DNA of 64,000 bases, taken from Schistosoma mansoni. Lineage: Eukaryota; Platyhelminthes; Trematoda; Strigeidida; Schistosomatidae. The notes beneath the pieces were generated by a model. That model was not told where the DNA came from. It did no database searches and was given only the letters and a program-made list of their open reading frames with translations. The DNA lies in contig NW_017386020.1 of assembly GCF_000237925.1 (NCBI RefSeq), positions 434,001 through 498,000 on the forward strand, written 5' to 3'. This document shows positions 1 through 10,471 of this stretch, piece by piece. The stretch's first letter is position 1, and every line of letters starts with the position of its first letter. A program made the position numbers and the translations under genes.

Positions 1-141
1 GGGAAATAGAAGCAGATATTAAAAAGGATGAATAACAACTGGAACGAACTGGAAAGGATTGTCCAGGACAGAGTTGGATGGAGAATGCTGGTGGGAGGCC
101 TATGCTCCACCACGAGGGGTAACAGGCGTAAGTAAGTAAGT
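1..141 (+). mobile_element. 3' end of an RTE-clade LINE (5' part outside window or truncated)
   Basis: The stretch matches the last ~130 bases of the intact LINE at 56654-59853. One frame reads the terminal peptide ([14 protein letters not shown], then GNRRK), followed directly by a GTAAGTAAGTAAG tail. The frame breaks near base 45, where the other frame meets a stop, so this copy is dead. It runs off the window edge, so truncation cannot be judged. Confidence 0.85.
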
Positions 142-178
142 ATGATAGAAATAATACTGATGAATATAGATTTACACC

Positions 179-405
179 AAAAGGAGTTTTTGTGGATACT
201 CAAGTCATTTGAATTGTTGAGATCATGAGTCAATTAAAGCTAGACTACCATGGAAAACCTGGAAGCGTTAGACGGCCGTTTTTTACTGTGGGACATGGAT
301 CCACACTGCTGAGGAGTCTCACAATAAGACGAAACGGCCATCCATTGCTTCCAGGTTTTCCATGGTAGTCTAGCTTCAATTGACTCATGATTTCAACTAT
401 TGAAA
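179..405. mobile_element. Family 2 hammerhead element, inverted dimer
   Basis: Two arms, 216-266 and 347-397, are reverse complements over 51 bases with two mismatches. Each arm is the family-2 3' part, ending in ATTGACTCATGATTTCAAC on the right. Between them lies a plus-strand hammerhead: CTGAGGA 309-315, stem II GTCT/AGAC, then GAAAC. The cleavage triplet is mutated from GTC to ATC and stem III is imperfect, so cleavage is doubtful. The left end has the antisense element terminus (AAGGAGTTTTTGTGG). Confidence 0.75.
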
Positions 406-442
406 TGAACATAGATTTATCAATTTTTCTTTAATAATTGAA

Positions 443-592
443 TTCATGAGTTGATATAAACTAGAACACCATTGAAAACCTCAAAGCACTAGATAAACGT
501 TTCGTTCTAGTATGGGATTCTTCGACAGTGCATAGTGGCCATCAAGTGATTTCAGGTTTTCAATGGTGATCTAGTTTATATCAATTCATGAA
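443..592. mobile_element. Diverged hammerhead element, inverted dimer
   Basis: Arms 443-481 and 554-592 are reverse complements at 37 of 39 positions. Both carry the same private change relative to other family-2 copies (GATATAAACTAG in place of GAAGCTAG). The spacer holds a decayed minus-strand hammerhead (TTTCGTTCTAGTATGGGA...). I see no gene. Confidence 0.65.
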
Positions 593-3559
593 ATCAATCC
601 CTCCCCCCCAATCTCTTAATTTATCAGTTTAAATAATCGTGTATAGTTGGCTATATTATGAATGAAGCTAGACAGATTTATTATGTTATTTCTGAATATC
701 AATCTTTACAGTTCAATAAACAATAGAGAAATAAAACAGGAAGTAGTTATTTTCAGTACATTTAATTAATACTGTACACCAAAATGTTGCATAGGTAGTT
801 CTTCTGAAGTTATGCATCAAATTTAATCAAACTTAACCAAGAATTTTAGATGTCTTGTTTTTAAATATAAAATTAGGTCATAGAAGTCTATGCAACTACA
901 TTTCTGATCTCTTTACGTCCGAAAATGTTTACACGATCATCTTTTTTGTTTATTCTGACTACATAAATAAGTACAAAATAAGGTTTACATCCTCCTTATT
1001 TCATGTAACATCCAATGACTATATAAACAGTTTTGACAATAAATCGATTGATTAGTTTCTCATTCCCTCTTATTGATAAAAAGTTGCACATCAACACTCC
1101 TTGGCAGTTGGAGGTAGTCAGGGTGTGGGGAACTCTTCTTGATTCATAAATTTGGGGGAAATTATCTTTCCTAGGAGATTCAAACCCGCTTCATACAGTT
1201 TAAGAGTCTACAACATTATATTTTAGTAGTAGTAGTAGTAGCTTTATTCAATATTATATTTTTGGTACAATATAGAATTCTCAGCACAAAATATTTCAAC
1301 AAGTTTCTATTTCTTAGTACTTGGTCGATCCCGACGATAGATTTTGAGTGATCGCCAGTTAGAAGTTAGCAGTTCAGTCAATCGATATCTGAATAATGTA
1401 CATCCTTTTCGCTGCATATTGCCAGAAACCACGATATCTCTGATTGAGCTTTTTGTACCGTGTACAACAAAATGTTGTACACTTTTCAGATACTCACCTG
1501 AATAGTTTATGAGATTAATCGACATAAGGATGCATTAAAACAAACAAAATTAGATAACTTGTTGAAGTATCGATATGGAAGGAAGAGGTAGCCCATATAT
1601 TCAAGCAGGCCGCCGTAATCCTCACCATTTAGCTATTCTGAAATACTCATATTGATTGATCACTGAGCAGTGACCAGTGTCATGTTTGTCTAATGATAAA
1701 TGCTGATTGAATTCTATTGATCGAATTGTATTGTAGTCATAAATTTTAGTGACTCAACATCGTGTGCATTACATAATGGTGTTGAGTAATAGATTTAGGT
1801 CGATGTGAAACTTTAGAAAGGGGAATGTGATCTGCTAAACATCAATTCAGTAGCCCAAGATTGTCGTGTTTGCCGTGAGGTCAGAATATTCGAAGTTCAA
1901 TCTGTTATAAAATGTTGGATGCCCACTAGTGAAAAGTCATGAACCAGAATGAATAGGTTGCTATGATTTTAGAAAGTTTTTCAAGTTTTTTAAGATTTAT
2001 TAAGACAGTTATCAGACCATATTGTTAAAATAATATTCTTATATAACCTCATTAATCTGAGTGTGAATATTTTCTCATTATCTTTAAATATTTCTCATAG
2101 TGAAAAGAAATGTCATAGAAAATTTTCGCTTGCAAAATCTTTATCAGTGAATCTATTCAAACGTTAGTGGGATAGAGTTATGAGACAGCGATATGATGTA
2201 GTTGTCTGTAGAAAACATCTTCTTTAACATATCTACACTTTAATAGCTCGTCTATTATTCAATAAACCACTAATCAAATAAATTTTTGGCAACTCTTACT
2301 GTAAACAAAATATTATTAAAATAGGGGTCAATTAATTCCGGTAGTATACACAATCTACATAGAAAGAAGTAACGGTTTGACACACTTAACATTGTCATTG
2401 TAACTTAATGATGATGAAAACTAAATTTTAAAAAAATTAAAAAGTGTGGAGATTAAATTTAATTGTTTCCATAAAATTTTTTAAATAATTAGAGATAAAT
2501 GTCACTCACTTTTTACACTAGAACCTAAAAGTCATCCATTCGAATCTGATAGACACATCCACACATCCGTCTTTCATTATGTCATCATTAGTTAGGAAAT
2601 TACATTCAAGAAAGTGTATTTAATTTCAGTAAAATGTCTTTCTGATAAACAATTTATCAATTAAATTGTATCATTATTTATTTAGCCTATAGTAAATAAA
2701 GTTAAAACTAACATTTTTTTTGAATAGGGGCCGACTCAAACCTTTACCCTATCAAATTCTACAGTCCACAAGTAAATGTTCTTTTTGTAAGTTATATGAA
2801 TTACAAATTATTCTCAGGGGTCAAAGTGAGACTTCAAAGTTCTAGGTCTGATACCTCATAGGTCGTATATGTTCACTTGTATTTGGAAGTCGCATACTAC
2901 GATAAAATTAGTGTCCATTGACCCCTGGTTTTCAATGGTTCTCCTACTGAAAACAGTCTACATTGAACATAATCTATGAATAAAACCGACCTCTACCAAA
3001 CTCCTTCAATCGAAATGGCTGTTTTGGAAAATAAGCATAACTACGGCGTCGCTATGTGTTCAAAGTTGTTTTAAGCAAAACTCTAGTTTAAGAAAGTTTA
3101 GACGAATGTTAGTTTATGTGTATTCGAAATGATAAGATACAGGTATGCATATGTATATCTAATAACATATATGGATAATAATCTAATTAATTATATGAAT
3201 GTCTGAATTAGGTATATGTGTGTATGTCTCTATCATTTTGTGTTGAAGAAGACAAGTTACAAATTAATGGATTACCGAACCAGATTATATTCAGTCAGTA
3301 TAACGTAATTTTGGTTAGTTTCTTTTGAAATAATTGCTTTGCTTATATGTTTAACAATAATTCCTATTAGAAATAATAAAAATATAGAATGTCTTTGTTG
3401 CTCCGCCTTTAAGTCAATTCTAATCTATTTGTGTGATGTTCCATTTTGATCTGAAAATGATTTAGATTGATGAAGTTTCTGTAACTGAAATAGTTATTGA
3501 AAACTGAGTTCGAGGCCAGGACACACTGGAGAGTCATATTGCCTGGTTTATACGTACGT

Positions 3560-3602
3560 CTGAGGAGCATTTTACTAAGAAAAAACGGCTGTTCATCGAA
3601 AG
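3560..3602 (+). ncRNA. Decayed hammerhead-like relic
   Basis: CTGAGGAG is followed at the expected spacing by AAAAAACGGCTGTTC. The length matches the family-2 ribozyme but stem II is lost and the GAAA context is changed. It is read as an old, inactive copy; chance resemblance is possible. Confidence 0.3.
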
Positions 3603-3734
3603 CGTTTTCTCAATCTTTCTTATTCATTTACTTATAATCTATTTACGAATGTCTTTCAGTAAGTTAAGGAAAAAAATTTTCTTGTCAACCAACATTATCT
3701 AAAGAGGTAATGAAAACCAGGAGATGTGCACATG

Positions 3735-3736
<2 letters not shown>

Positions 3737-3769
<33 letters not shown>
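3737..3769. repeat. (AT)n microsatellite
   Basis: Uninterrupted AT dinucleotide run of about 33 bases, followed shortly by a short GATA run. Confidence 0.95.
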
Positions 3770-3770
<1 letters not shown>

Positions 3771-6508
3771 TGGTAGATAGATAGATAGTTTTAAACTTAT
3801 CAGTGATTATAATCTACAACCATCTATTCAGTAAGAATCAAGAACTTTAAATCTTGCAAAGTGTGTGGAATACATCTAGACCACTTAGATAAAATTTGAT
3901 ATTCTTTTTCATTTTTCATCCTTCGCATAACTGAGTCGTTCAAACGTAGAAACTCACAATACTGAATAATTTGAGTAGAAATCGACCAGTGAGAGTTTGG
4001 TTCTGAAAATATGTGAGTAGCACCAAACGATTAGCTAATACCATGACAATTAGACTTTTCTGTCTTCATTCATCATTCTACTTCTATTATTTTTGTGTTC
4101 TTTTTAGAAGAACTGTTCTTAATACACATCTTTTACCATCTTTGTATGTTCATGACCGAGGGGGGCGTGATGTATATTTCCTTCAGATGTAAAATTTGTT
4201 TCACTGAGTCTTATAACTATTTGACTCACTTGATTACTAATTCAGTAATTAATCACCTAACTGATTCATTCAGTTCCCCATTTTTTTTCTTTCATTAATT
4301 ATGAGAATGGTGAGAATGTAATAACTGGGTTGTATTACTTATTCTCTGATTAGAACTACCCACTCTTACTCCACCATTGTACAGACCCAAAATTCTATCC
4401 TGCTTTCACAGGTTTGATGAAATCAGAAATTTTTCCAACCATTTTGACTTTATTTCTTTCTCAGTTCCTTTTCATAATTATTTTTCGTAAGGAAATGGAT
4501 AAAAAATGATCTACTACATTGAACAATCTACATTTGTAAGCTACATTCAATGATTCTTATGTATGTGTGTGGGTTAAGCAATGGTCTGAGCCTTTTTGTT
4601 TTATTCGAAAAACTGATTAACAATTAATTGATTAATGATTGAAAATTTCCCAACATTTTTTTGTTGTTGTTAATATGAATAATTTACCATTTTTATTCTA
4701 CACAATTTTCTCCTTTTCATTGTCATGTCAATCACTGATTAGATACACAATACACATTGTTAAAAGGGGAAGTAGCGCAAAACAACACTCGTTAAAACAA
4801 TAAGTATGTAGATGAACACATGATCATTACAACTTTTCAATAAATAAATCAGTAGTATAGTGTTTCTTTCTTAAAAAGAATTTTTTCTTTGAATTCTATG
4901 TTAGTTTATGTTGTTTATGAATGTGAGCAAATTAATTCATTTCGAATAAGTGAAAAGAACAAAGAAAGCAATCGGGGGGGGGAGAAGTAAGGGGGGAATT
5001 AAAATTTTTTAAGTATTCGTCATTTTGATACTGCATAGTAATATTCTTCTTTCATCAAATGAGTAAAGTTCACTTTTTAAGATTTTAAATCTCCAAAAAA
5101 AATTTATTAAAGAAGAATTACTGAAGTAGTTGTTACTAAGGGTATTAAATGATCATTGTATTATATTATTGATTAATTTATGTGTAGCATTGGTGACCAA
5201 CCTATCAACATAACAGTTAATAACTTAACTTTTAAAACCAAAAGTCCTGGGTGGTCTTAACACAACTTATCATTAGTTGTAAGGGTTCATATTTTACTAT
5301 TTAACAAAATTGTGATGTTTGATCAAGAAGCCTACATCACAACAGAGACTCACTAAATTCAGTTAAGTAATATTCTAATCTAATCCAGTCAAACTGAATT
5401 GTTTTAATTTTTAGCTGACTGAGGGAAAATACGAAATGGATTTCCTAATATACTGTCATTTATAGGCTGTTGGTTGTCGAGTTAAAAAAAAAAGACAAAC
5501 AGTTGACGACTTTTGATTAATTCACCTATACTTATCAATTCAAATTTGAATATAGTTACTAGTCTCAGCGATAAAACATCACATGTACTACGTCTTGCTG
5601 TTAACTGTCTGGAAGTGATTGACTATAAGCTTTGAACCTCAGCTTTAAGCTAGTCCAGACGTCTCAGTATAGTATATCGATCATCTGGATGAATGCAATG
5701 CTTCTTTTAAGTTTCAGGGCAGTGTTGTTGAGTGTCACGCCCAGTGAATGCTTACTAGCACAAAAATTAAATCTAAGACTTTTAATAGATTGCTTCTGTG
5801 CTCTTTAGAGTGAAAACTAGAGACTATTTTCGGAGTATCGCATTCAAATTATTCAGCAACCAGTGGACTTATTGAGCCAAACTCAGTTCACCAGTCAGTG
5901 ATCAACTTACAAAATCACAGACAAGACCAAGGTAAACCAATCAAAATAATTGGCTAAACTGACCTTGTTATTATCGATACGACAAATCACGTTGGATAAT
6001 GACATACTAAACTGTTACACACAAGTGATCGATCCCAGTAACCCATCTGTTTCCCTAAGATGATCTGTGGAAAGACAATGAGTAATTTATAGATAAAAGC
6101 AATTAACTCAAAGAACAGAACACTGTTGAAAGATCCTTCTTCTGAGTTTCAAATCTCTTTCTTTGACATTTTACAACTATTCACATCTAGTTAACATCCC
6201 AATGAATTCAAGAAGATATTTAACCTTTGATCAACTTTTAAAAAAGGTAAATGACAATTTAATGAAAACAACTTTCCGTTTACAACATTTCTACACATAA
6301 ATTGGTGTTATATCATTTCCAATGTTTAGGTATATTAAACTTATGTAACTTGTGTAACAATCTATAAGACTATGAAAGTAATCAACAAAACATACTGTCC
6401 TATGACAAGCCGACTTGAAAAGTCATATAATATTATTTGTACAGATAACATAGTTGATGCTAATAAGAAATTCAATATTTACTTCTTCATAGGAAAATTA
6501 GTTCACTT

Positions 6509-6520
6509 ATACTCAATAGA
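6509..6520. repeat. Left target-site duplication of LINE A
   Basis: ATACTCAATAGA here is repeated exactly at 10460-10471, immediately after the (GACT)n tail. The 12-bp direct repeat fixes the element boundaries at 6521 and 10459. Confidence 0.9.
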
Positions 6521-6640
6521 GTTGCTGCTACCTTGACGTGGTGGTCGGGCTTGCCTATCGTGATGATCCAATCGAGCTATGCTGGCTGGAACAATCGTTC
6601 CTCAAGGTCCTACCATGCCAGACAGGTCGGTTGAAGAGCG

Positions 6641-6868
6641 GTGAGACTAAAAGCAGCAATCCCAAGGTCCGAAGGCGAAGTCGTACTGCTGACTGTACAG
6701 AGGTGTGAAAGCAGTAAGGTGTTTCCTTCAGACAACCAGCATGACAGCGATGCTGCCTTCCCACAAGGAGGGGTGGGGTTAGAAAAGGTCGACCCTAAAA
6801 ATGCACACCTCGCCTTATCCCACGGATTTCCGTCTCCGGCGGTAAGGACTTTTGAAGAACGGAGCTAA
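6641..6868 (+). CDS. Short upstream ORF of LINE A, uncertain
   Basis: A 75-codon ATG-started frame overlaps the start of the main LINE frame by 17 bases in another phase. Some RTE elements carry a short ORF ahead of the polyprotein, and the main frame here has no early ATG, so this frame may supply the start through a frame change, or may simply be chance. I recognise no domain in it. Confidence 0.3.
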   Translation: MRLKAAIPRSEGEVVLLTVQRCESSKVFPSDNQHDSDAAFPQGGVGLEKVDPKNAHLALSHGFPSPAVRTFEERS

Positions 6869-8894
6869 CACGTCAAAAATCCCCCACAAAAAGGCCGTGC
6901 GTGACCGGCCTCAAGCAGATGTCCCTTGGGCACTGCGGTCACGCTCCCAGGTCGTTAAGACCAACACTAATCCAACTTCTTTTTCAGGTCCCTCAAGAAA
7001 TACCCTTCCACGGTGTGGGCAGCCGGGAAGTGATACTAGCCCTCATACCCTTAACTGCACACAAGACCAAGTTGGTCGCTTTCAAATCCTTCCTACACCT
7101 AATAACTCTGTTATCTCCTCGACTAACCCTTCCCACGTCCTTTTATCGCGTCGCACCGCTAGGGCAAACGATTCGAGTACACAGAACGTTATTCCTGGTC
7201 TCTTGAAACCACGCTCTAAACTACATATAGGAACTTTTAATGTCCGAACATTGTGCCAAATAGGACAACAGGCTTCCTTAGCTAGAACTCTAGAATCTTA
7301 CACCATCGATGTGTGCTGCGTCTCCGAAACGCGCATACAAGATCCGAGTAGTGTCATTCATTTGACCGCACCTAATCAAAATAAAGTTTCATCTCGATAC
7401 ACGCTCCGTGTATCTGGAAGCCCTGACGCTGCTTCCCGTGGCCTCGCTGGAGTAGGTATAGCATTAAGTCCTAGGGCAGAACTAGCTCTTTTAGACTGGA
7501 TCCCAGTAGACAGTCGTCTATGCGCTGTTCGACTAAACGGATCAGTAAGGACTCGGAAAGATAGGGAAATTCGTCGTTGCCTCTTCGTCGTCTCTGCCTA
7601 CTCTCCCACTGACTGCAGCTCAGACGATATAAAAGATGAGTTCTACAGGAAACTTTCTGACCTTCTCCGAGAAGCTAGGCGTTCTGATGTAGTAATAGTA
7701 GCAGGTGACTTTAATGCTCAAGTAGGTAAACTAAGTGAAAGGGAAGGACACCTGGGTGGATCTTATGGTGTCATGGCGAAAAGAACAGATAATGGCGACC
7801 GTCTGTTGCAGCTATGCTCAGATAACCGCCTATTTCTTGCAAATACTAACTTTAAGCATAAGGAAAAACATCTTTTGACCTGGCGACCCCCGAATTCGTC
7901 CCAACGTTGGACCCAATTAGATCACATCGCTATCAGCCACCGATGGAGGGGCTCGATAGAAGACTGTCGCTCATTCTGGGGCACATGCTTAGATTCAGAT
8001 CATGCTCTAGTGCGAGCACGTATTTGTCTGCGTCTTACTGGACGTAGGAAAGACACTGCAGGGAAGCCTCTGAGGGTTCTACTTAATGGTAGGCAAGCTA
8101 AGAATATATTTCAGGAACAACTAGAAAAACAGTTAGGCAGCCATGTAAGTTGTGTCCACCCCGAGGCAGCGTGGAATGACATCCGAAAAGCTGTGGAATC
8201 AGCAGTGATATCCGCTAATAAGGTAAACCATAACGTTAGGGAGAAACAATGGATCTCGGCAGCATCTACCGCACTGATAGATGCTCGTAAACTCATCCCA
8301 CCTGGCTCTGAGCATAACGAAGAGCGGAGTCAACTTAAGCGCAGGCTTATAAGAAGTCTACGTAATGATCGTGAACAGTGGTGGGTAGCGAAAGCAAGAG
8401 AGATGGAAAAGGCAGCGGCAATAGGTAACAGTAGGCAGCTATTCAGACTCGTTAAAGAAACCGGTATTAGGAACCCGAATATCAGTGAAACCATCTCAGA
8501 TAAAGATGGGCATATAATTCATTCTCAATCCAGGAGGTTGGATCGATGGGCAGAACACTTTAGGGATCAGTTCAACTGGCCTTCAGCCACACTTCAATTA
8601 CCCACGATCCCCAGTCGTCCTGAATGGCAAATTGATGTAAGTCCTCCAACCCTCTGTGAGGTTGGAAAAGCTATAGGAAATCTGAAGCGAGGGAGAGCAG
8701 CAGGCCCTGACAGGTTGACCCCTGAGATTTTTAAGGATGGTGGTCCAGTACTAGCAGTGAGATTGACTGAGGTCTTAGGTAGAATCTGGGAACTGGACGT
8801 AATTCCATCTGACTGGTCCCAATCACTGATTGTGCCAGTTTATAAGAAAGGACAAAAGTCCTCTTGTGACAATCACAGGGATCAGTTTGACTAA
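6852..8894 (+). pseudogene. LINE A ORF, 5' part: endonuclease and RT fingers
   Basis: This frame opens after a stop at 6843-6845 and has no ATG before the endonuclease domain; 6852 is a TTG, so the true start is unknown. Residues ~127-400 form an APE-type endonuclease that nicks target DNA: GTFNVRT with the metal-region Asn, SETR with the catalytic Glu, GDFNAQVG, LDHIAIS and SDHALVRA with the catalytic Asp-His pair. The following linker leads into RT fingers (GRAAGPDRLTPEIFK, SLIVPVYKKG). The frame ends at 8894 through what looks like a one-base loss in a G run near 8878-8880; the rest of the RT continues in the next frame from 8830. The encoded protein is therefore split. Confidence 0.85.
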
Positions 8895-10224
8895 TATAGT
8901 GTCTAAAATATTAGCTTCAATAATACTAGGTCGCCTAACCAAAGCTCGTGAAGAGCAGACTAGAGAAAACCAAGCTGGTTTTCGACCTGGACGTGGTTGC
9001 ATAGACCAGATATTCACCCTACGTCAGGTCCTAGAACATAGACACAAATTCAGACGTCCCACAATAGTAGTATTTCTTGACCTTAAGGCGGCATTTGACT
9101 CTGTTGATCGTGAGGTTCTATGGCAATGTTTGTCACTGAAAGGAGTACCAAAGAAGTACATTAACCTCATAAAGGCTCTCTACTCGAGCACAACTGGTCG
9201 AGTTAGAGCCTATGGCGAACTGTCATCAGAACTGATTACCACAAGTGGCGTTCGTCAGGGCTGTCCACTCTCCCCATTCTTGTTTAACTTTGTCATTGAC
9301 TTACTTTTAGAGATAGCACTTTCATCAGCTAAACCTCCAGGAGTTGAACTTTTACCAGGAGACTCACTTGTCGACTTAGAATACGCCGACGACATAGTTT
9401 TACTCGGTGAAGACGCTGACAACATGCAGAGTCTTCTGACCACTATAAGCAACAATGCAGGCATGTTCGGAATGCGATTCTCTCCCTCGAAGTGCAAAAT
9501 GTTACTTCAGGATTGGGTTGCATCGACACCTGAACTAATGATAGGGAGTGAAGTAGTTGAGCGTGTAGACCACTTCACTTATCTTGGAAGTCTCATCAGC
9601 CCTTGTGGTCTGGTATGTGACGAAATCTCAGCACGGATACAGAAGGCTCGTCTAGCTTTCGCCAACTTGCGTCATTTATGGCGTAGGCGAGATATCCGTC
9701 TAGCAACCAAAGGACGGGTTTACTGTGCAGCAGTTCGCTCCGTCCTACTCTATGGCAGTGAAACATGGCCAATAAGAGTAGAGGATATTCGTAGGCTACT
9801 AGTGTTCGATCATAGGTGTCTTCGAAGCATTGCTCGTATATCCTGGGACCACCGGGTAAGTAATGCAGTTGTTAGGAAACGAGTACTAGGTAGGGATGGC
9901 AAATCGATTGATGAAGTAGTGAAACTTCATCAGTTGAGATGGCTGGGACATGTGTTACGTATGCCCGACCACCGACTGCCCCGACGTGCAATGTTTCATG
10001 GTGTAGGAGTAGGTTGGAAGAAAGCTAGGGGTGGCCAGACCAAAACGTGGCACAAATCAATGAAGTCACTGACAAGTGGACTGGGCCATGTTGGTAGGTG
10101 TAGACTACCTGGTTGGGATTCGCGAGATGACAGCAACCGATGGTTAGAGACCTTGAATGACATGGCTCAAAATCGTTTGCAATGGCGAAGATGCATCCAC
10201 TCTTTGTGTTCTACCAAATTCTAA
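8830..10224 (+). pseudogene. LINE A ORF, 3' part: reverse transcriptase and C-terminus
   Basis: This frame holds the RT core. Motifs in order: QAGFRPGRGCIDQI, motif A FLDLKAAFDSVDRE near residue 84, motif B GVRQGCPLSPFLFNF, and motif C YADD at residues 185-188, followed by FTYLGSLIS and the thumb/C-terminal region with HQLRWLGHVLRM. All three catalytic Asp positions are present. The ATG at 8830 lies inside the overlap with the upstream frame and is unlikely to be a real start. A single frameshift near 8880 separates it from the endonuclease half; no other break is visible. The RT would synthesise cDNA by target-primed reverse transcription. Confidence 0.85.
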
Positions 10225-10459
10225 TCTTCTGAATTCCTCATGTCTTTATCTTTTTCTCTTTCCAAATTTATTTCACTGTACTATACTCCTTCAATAATTT
10301 CTTGAAACCCCTAATCTTTTGGATTTCTGATTATACTCCTACTACTTCTACCACTATGGGATTTGAATCGACAACTGCATCTCTGTGCTAATGTGGTATG
10401 GCAACTCGAACTGATGTACGTACGTACGAAGTTCTACGTTGTGACTGACTGACTGACTG
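10225..10459 (+). other. LINE A 3' UTR and (GACT)n tail
   Basis: Non-coding stretch ending in ACGTACGTACG, GTTCTACGTTGT and then four to five GACT units. The tandem-repeat tail in place of poly(A) is typical of RTE elements. Confidence 0.85.
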
Positions 10460-10471
10460 ATACTCAATAGA
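10460..10471. repeat. Right target-site duplication of LINE A
   Basis: ATACTCAATAGA, identical to 6509-6520. Confidence 0.9.

Larger units (their letters stand above)
600..6508. other. Gene-free AT-rich stretch with decayed repeats
   Basis: No convincing coding sequence. It holds an (AT)n run at 3737-3769, a GTA-type triplet run near 1227-1242, a possible decayed family-2 relic at 2826-2950 (phrase TGGTTTTCAATGGTTCTCC) and another hammerhead-like relic at 3562-3600. If the CELF gene reads through, this is deep intron. Confidence 0.6.
6521..10459 (+). mobile_element. Full-length RTE-clade LINE (LINE A)
   Basis: A 3939-bp non-LTR retrotransposon bounded by perfect 12-bp target duplications. 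Order: a 5' leader of ~330 bp beginning GTTGCTGCTACCTTGACGTG, an APE-type endonuclease, a reverse transcriptase, a ~230-bp 3' UTR and a (GACT)n tail. Endonuclease-RT order, no RNase H domain, a length near 3.9 kb and a short tandem-repeat tail all fit the RTE clade (the SR2/Perere-3 group is known in Schistosoma mansoni; I do not assign it to a named family). The exact duplications and nearly open frames point to a fairly recent insertion. Confidence 0.92.
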
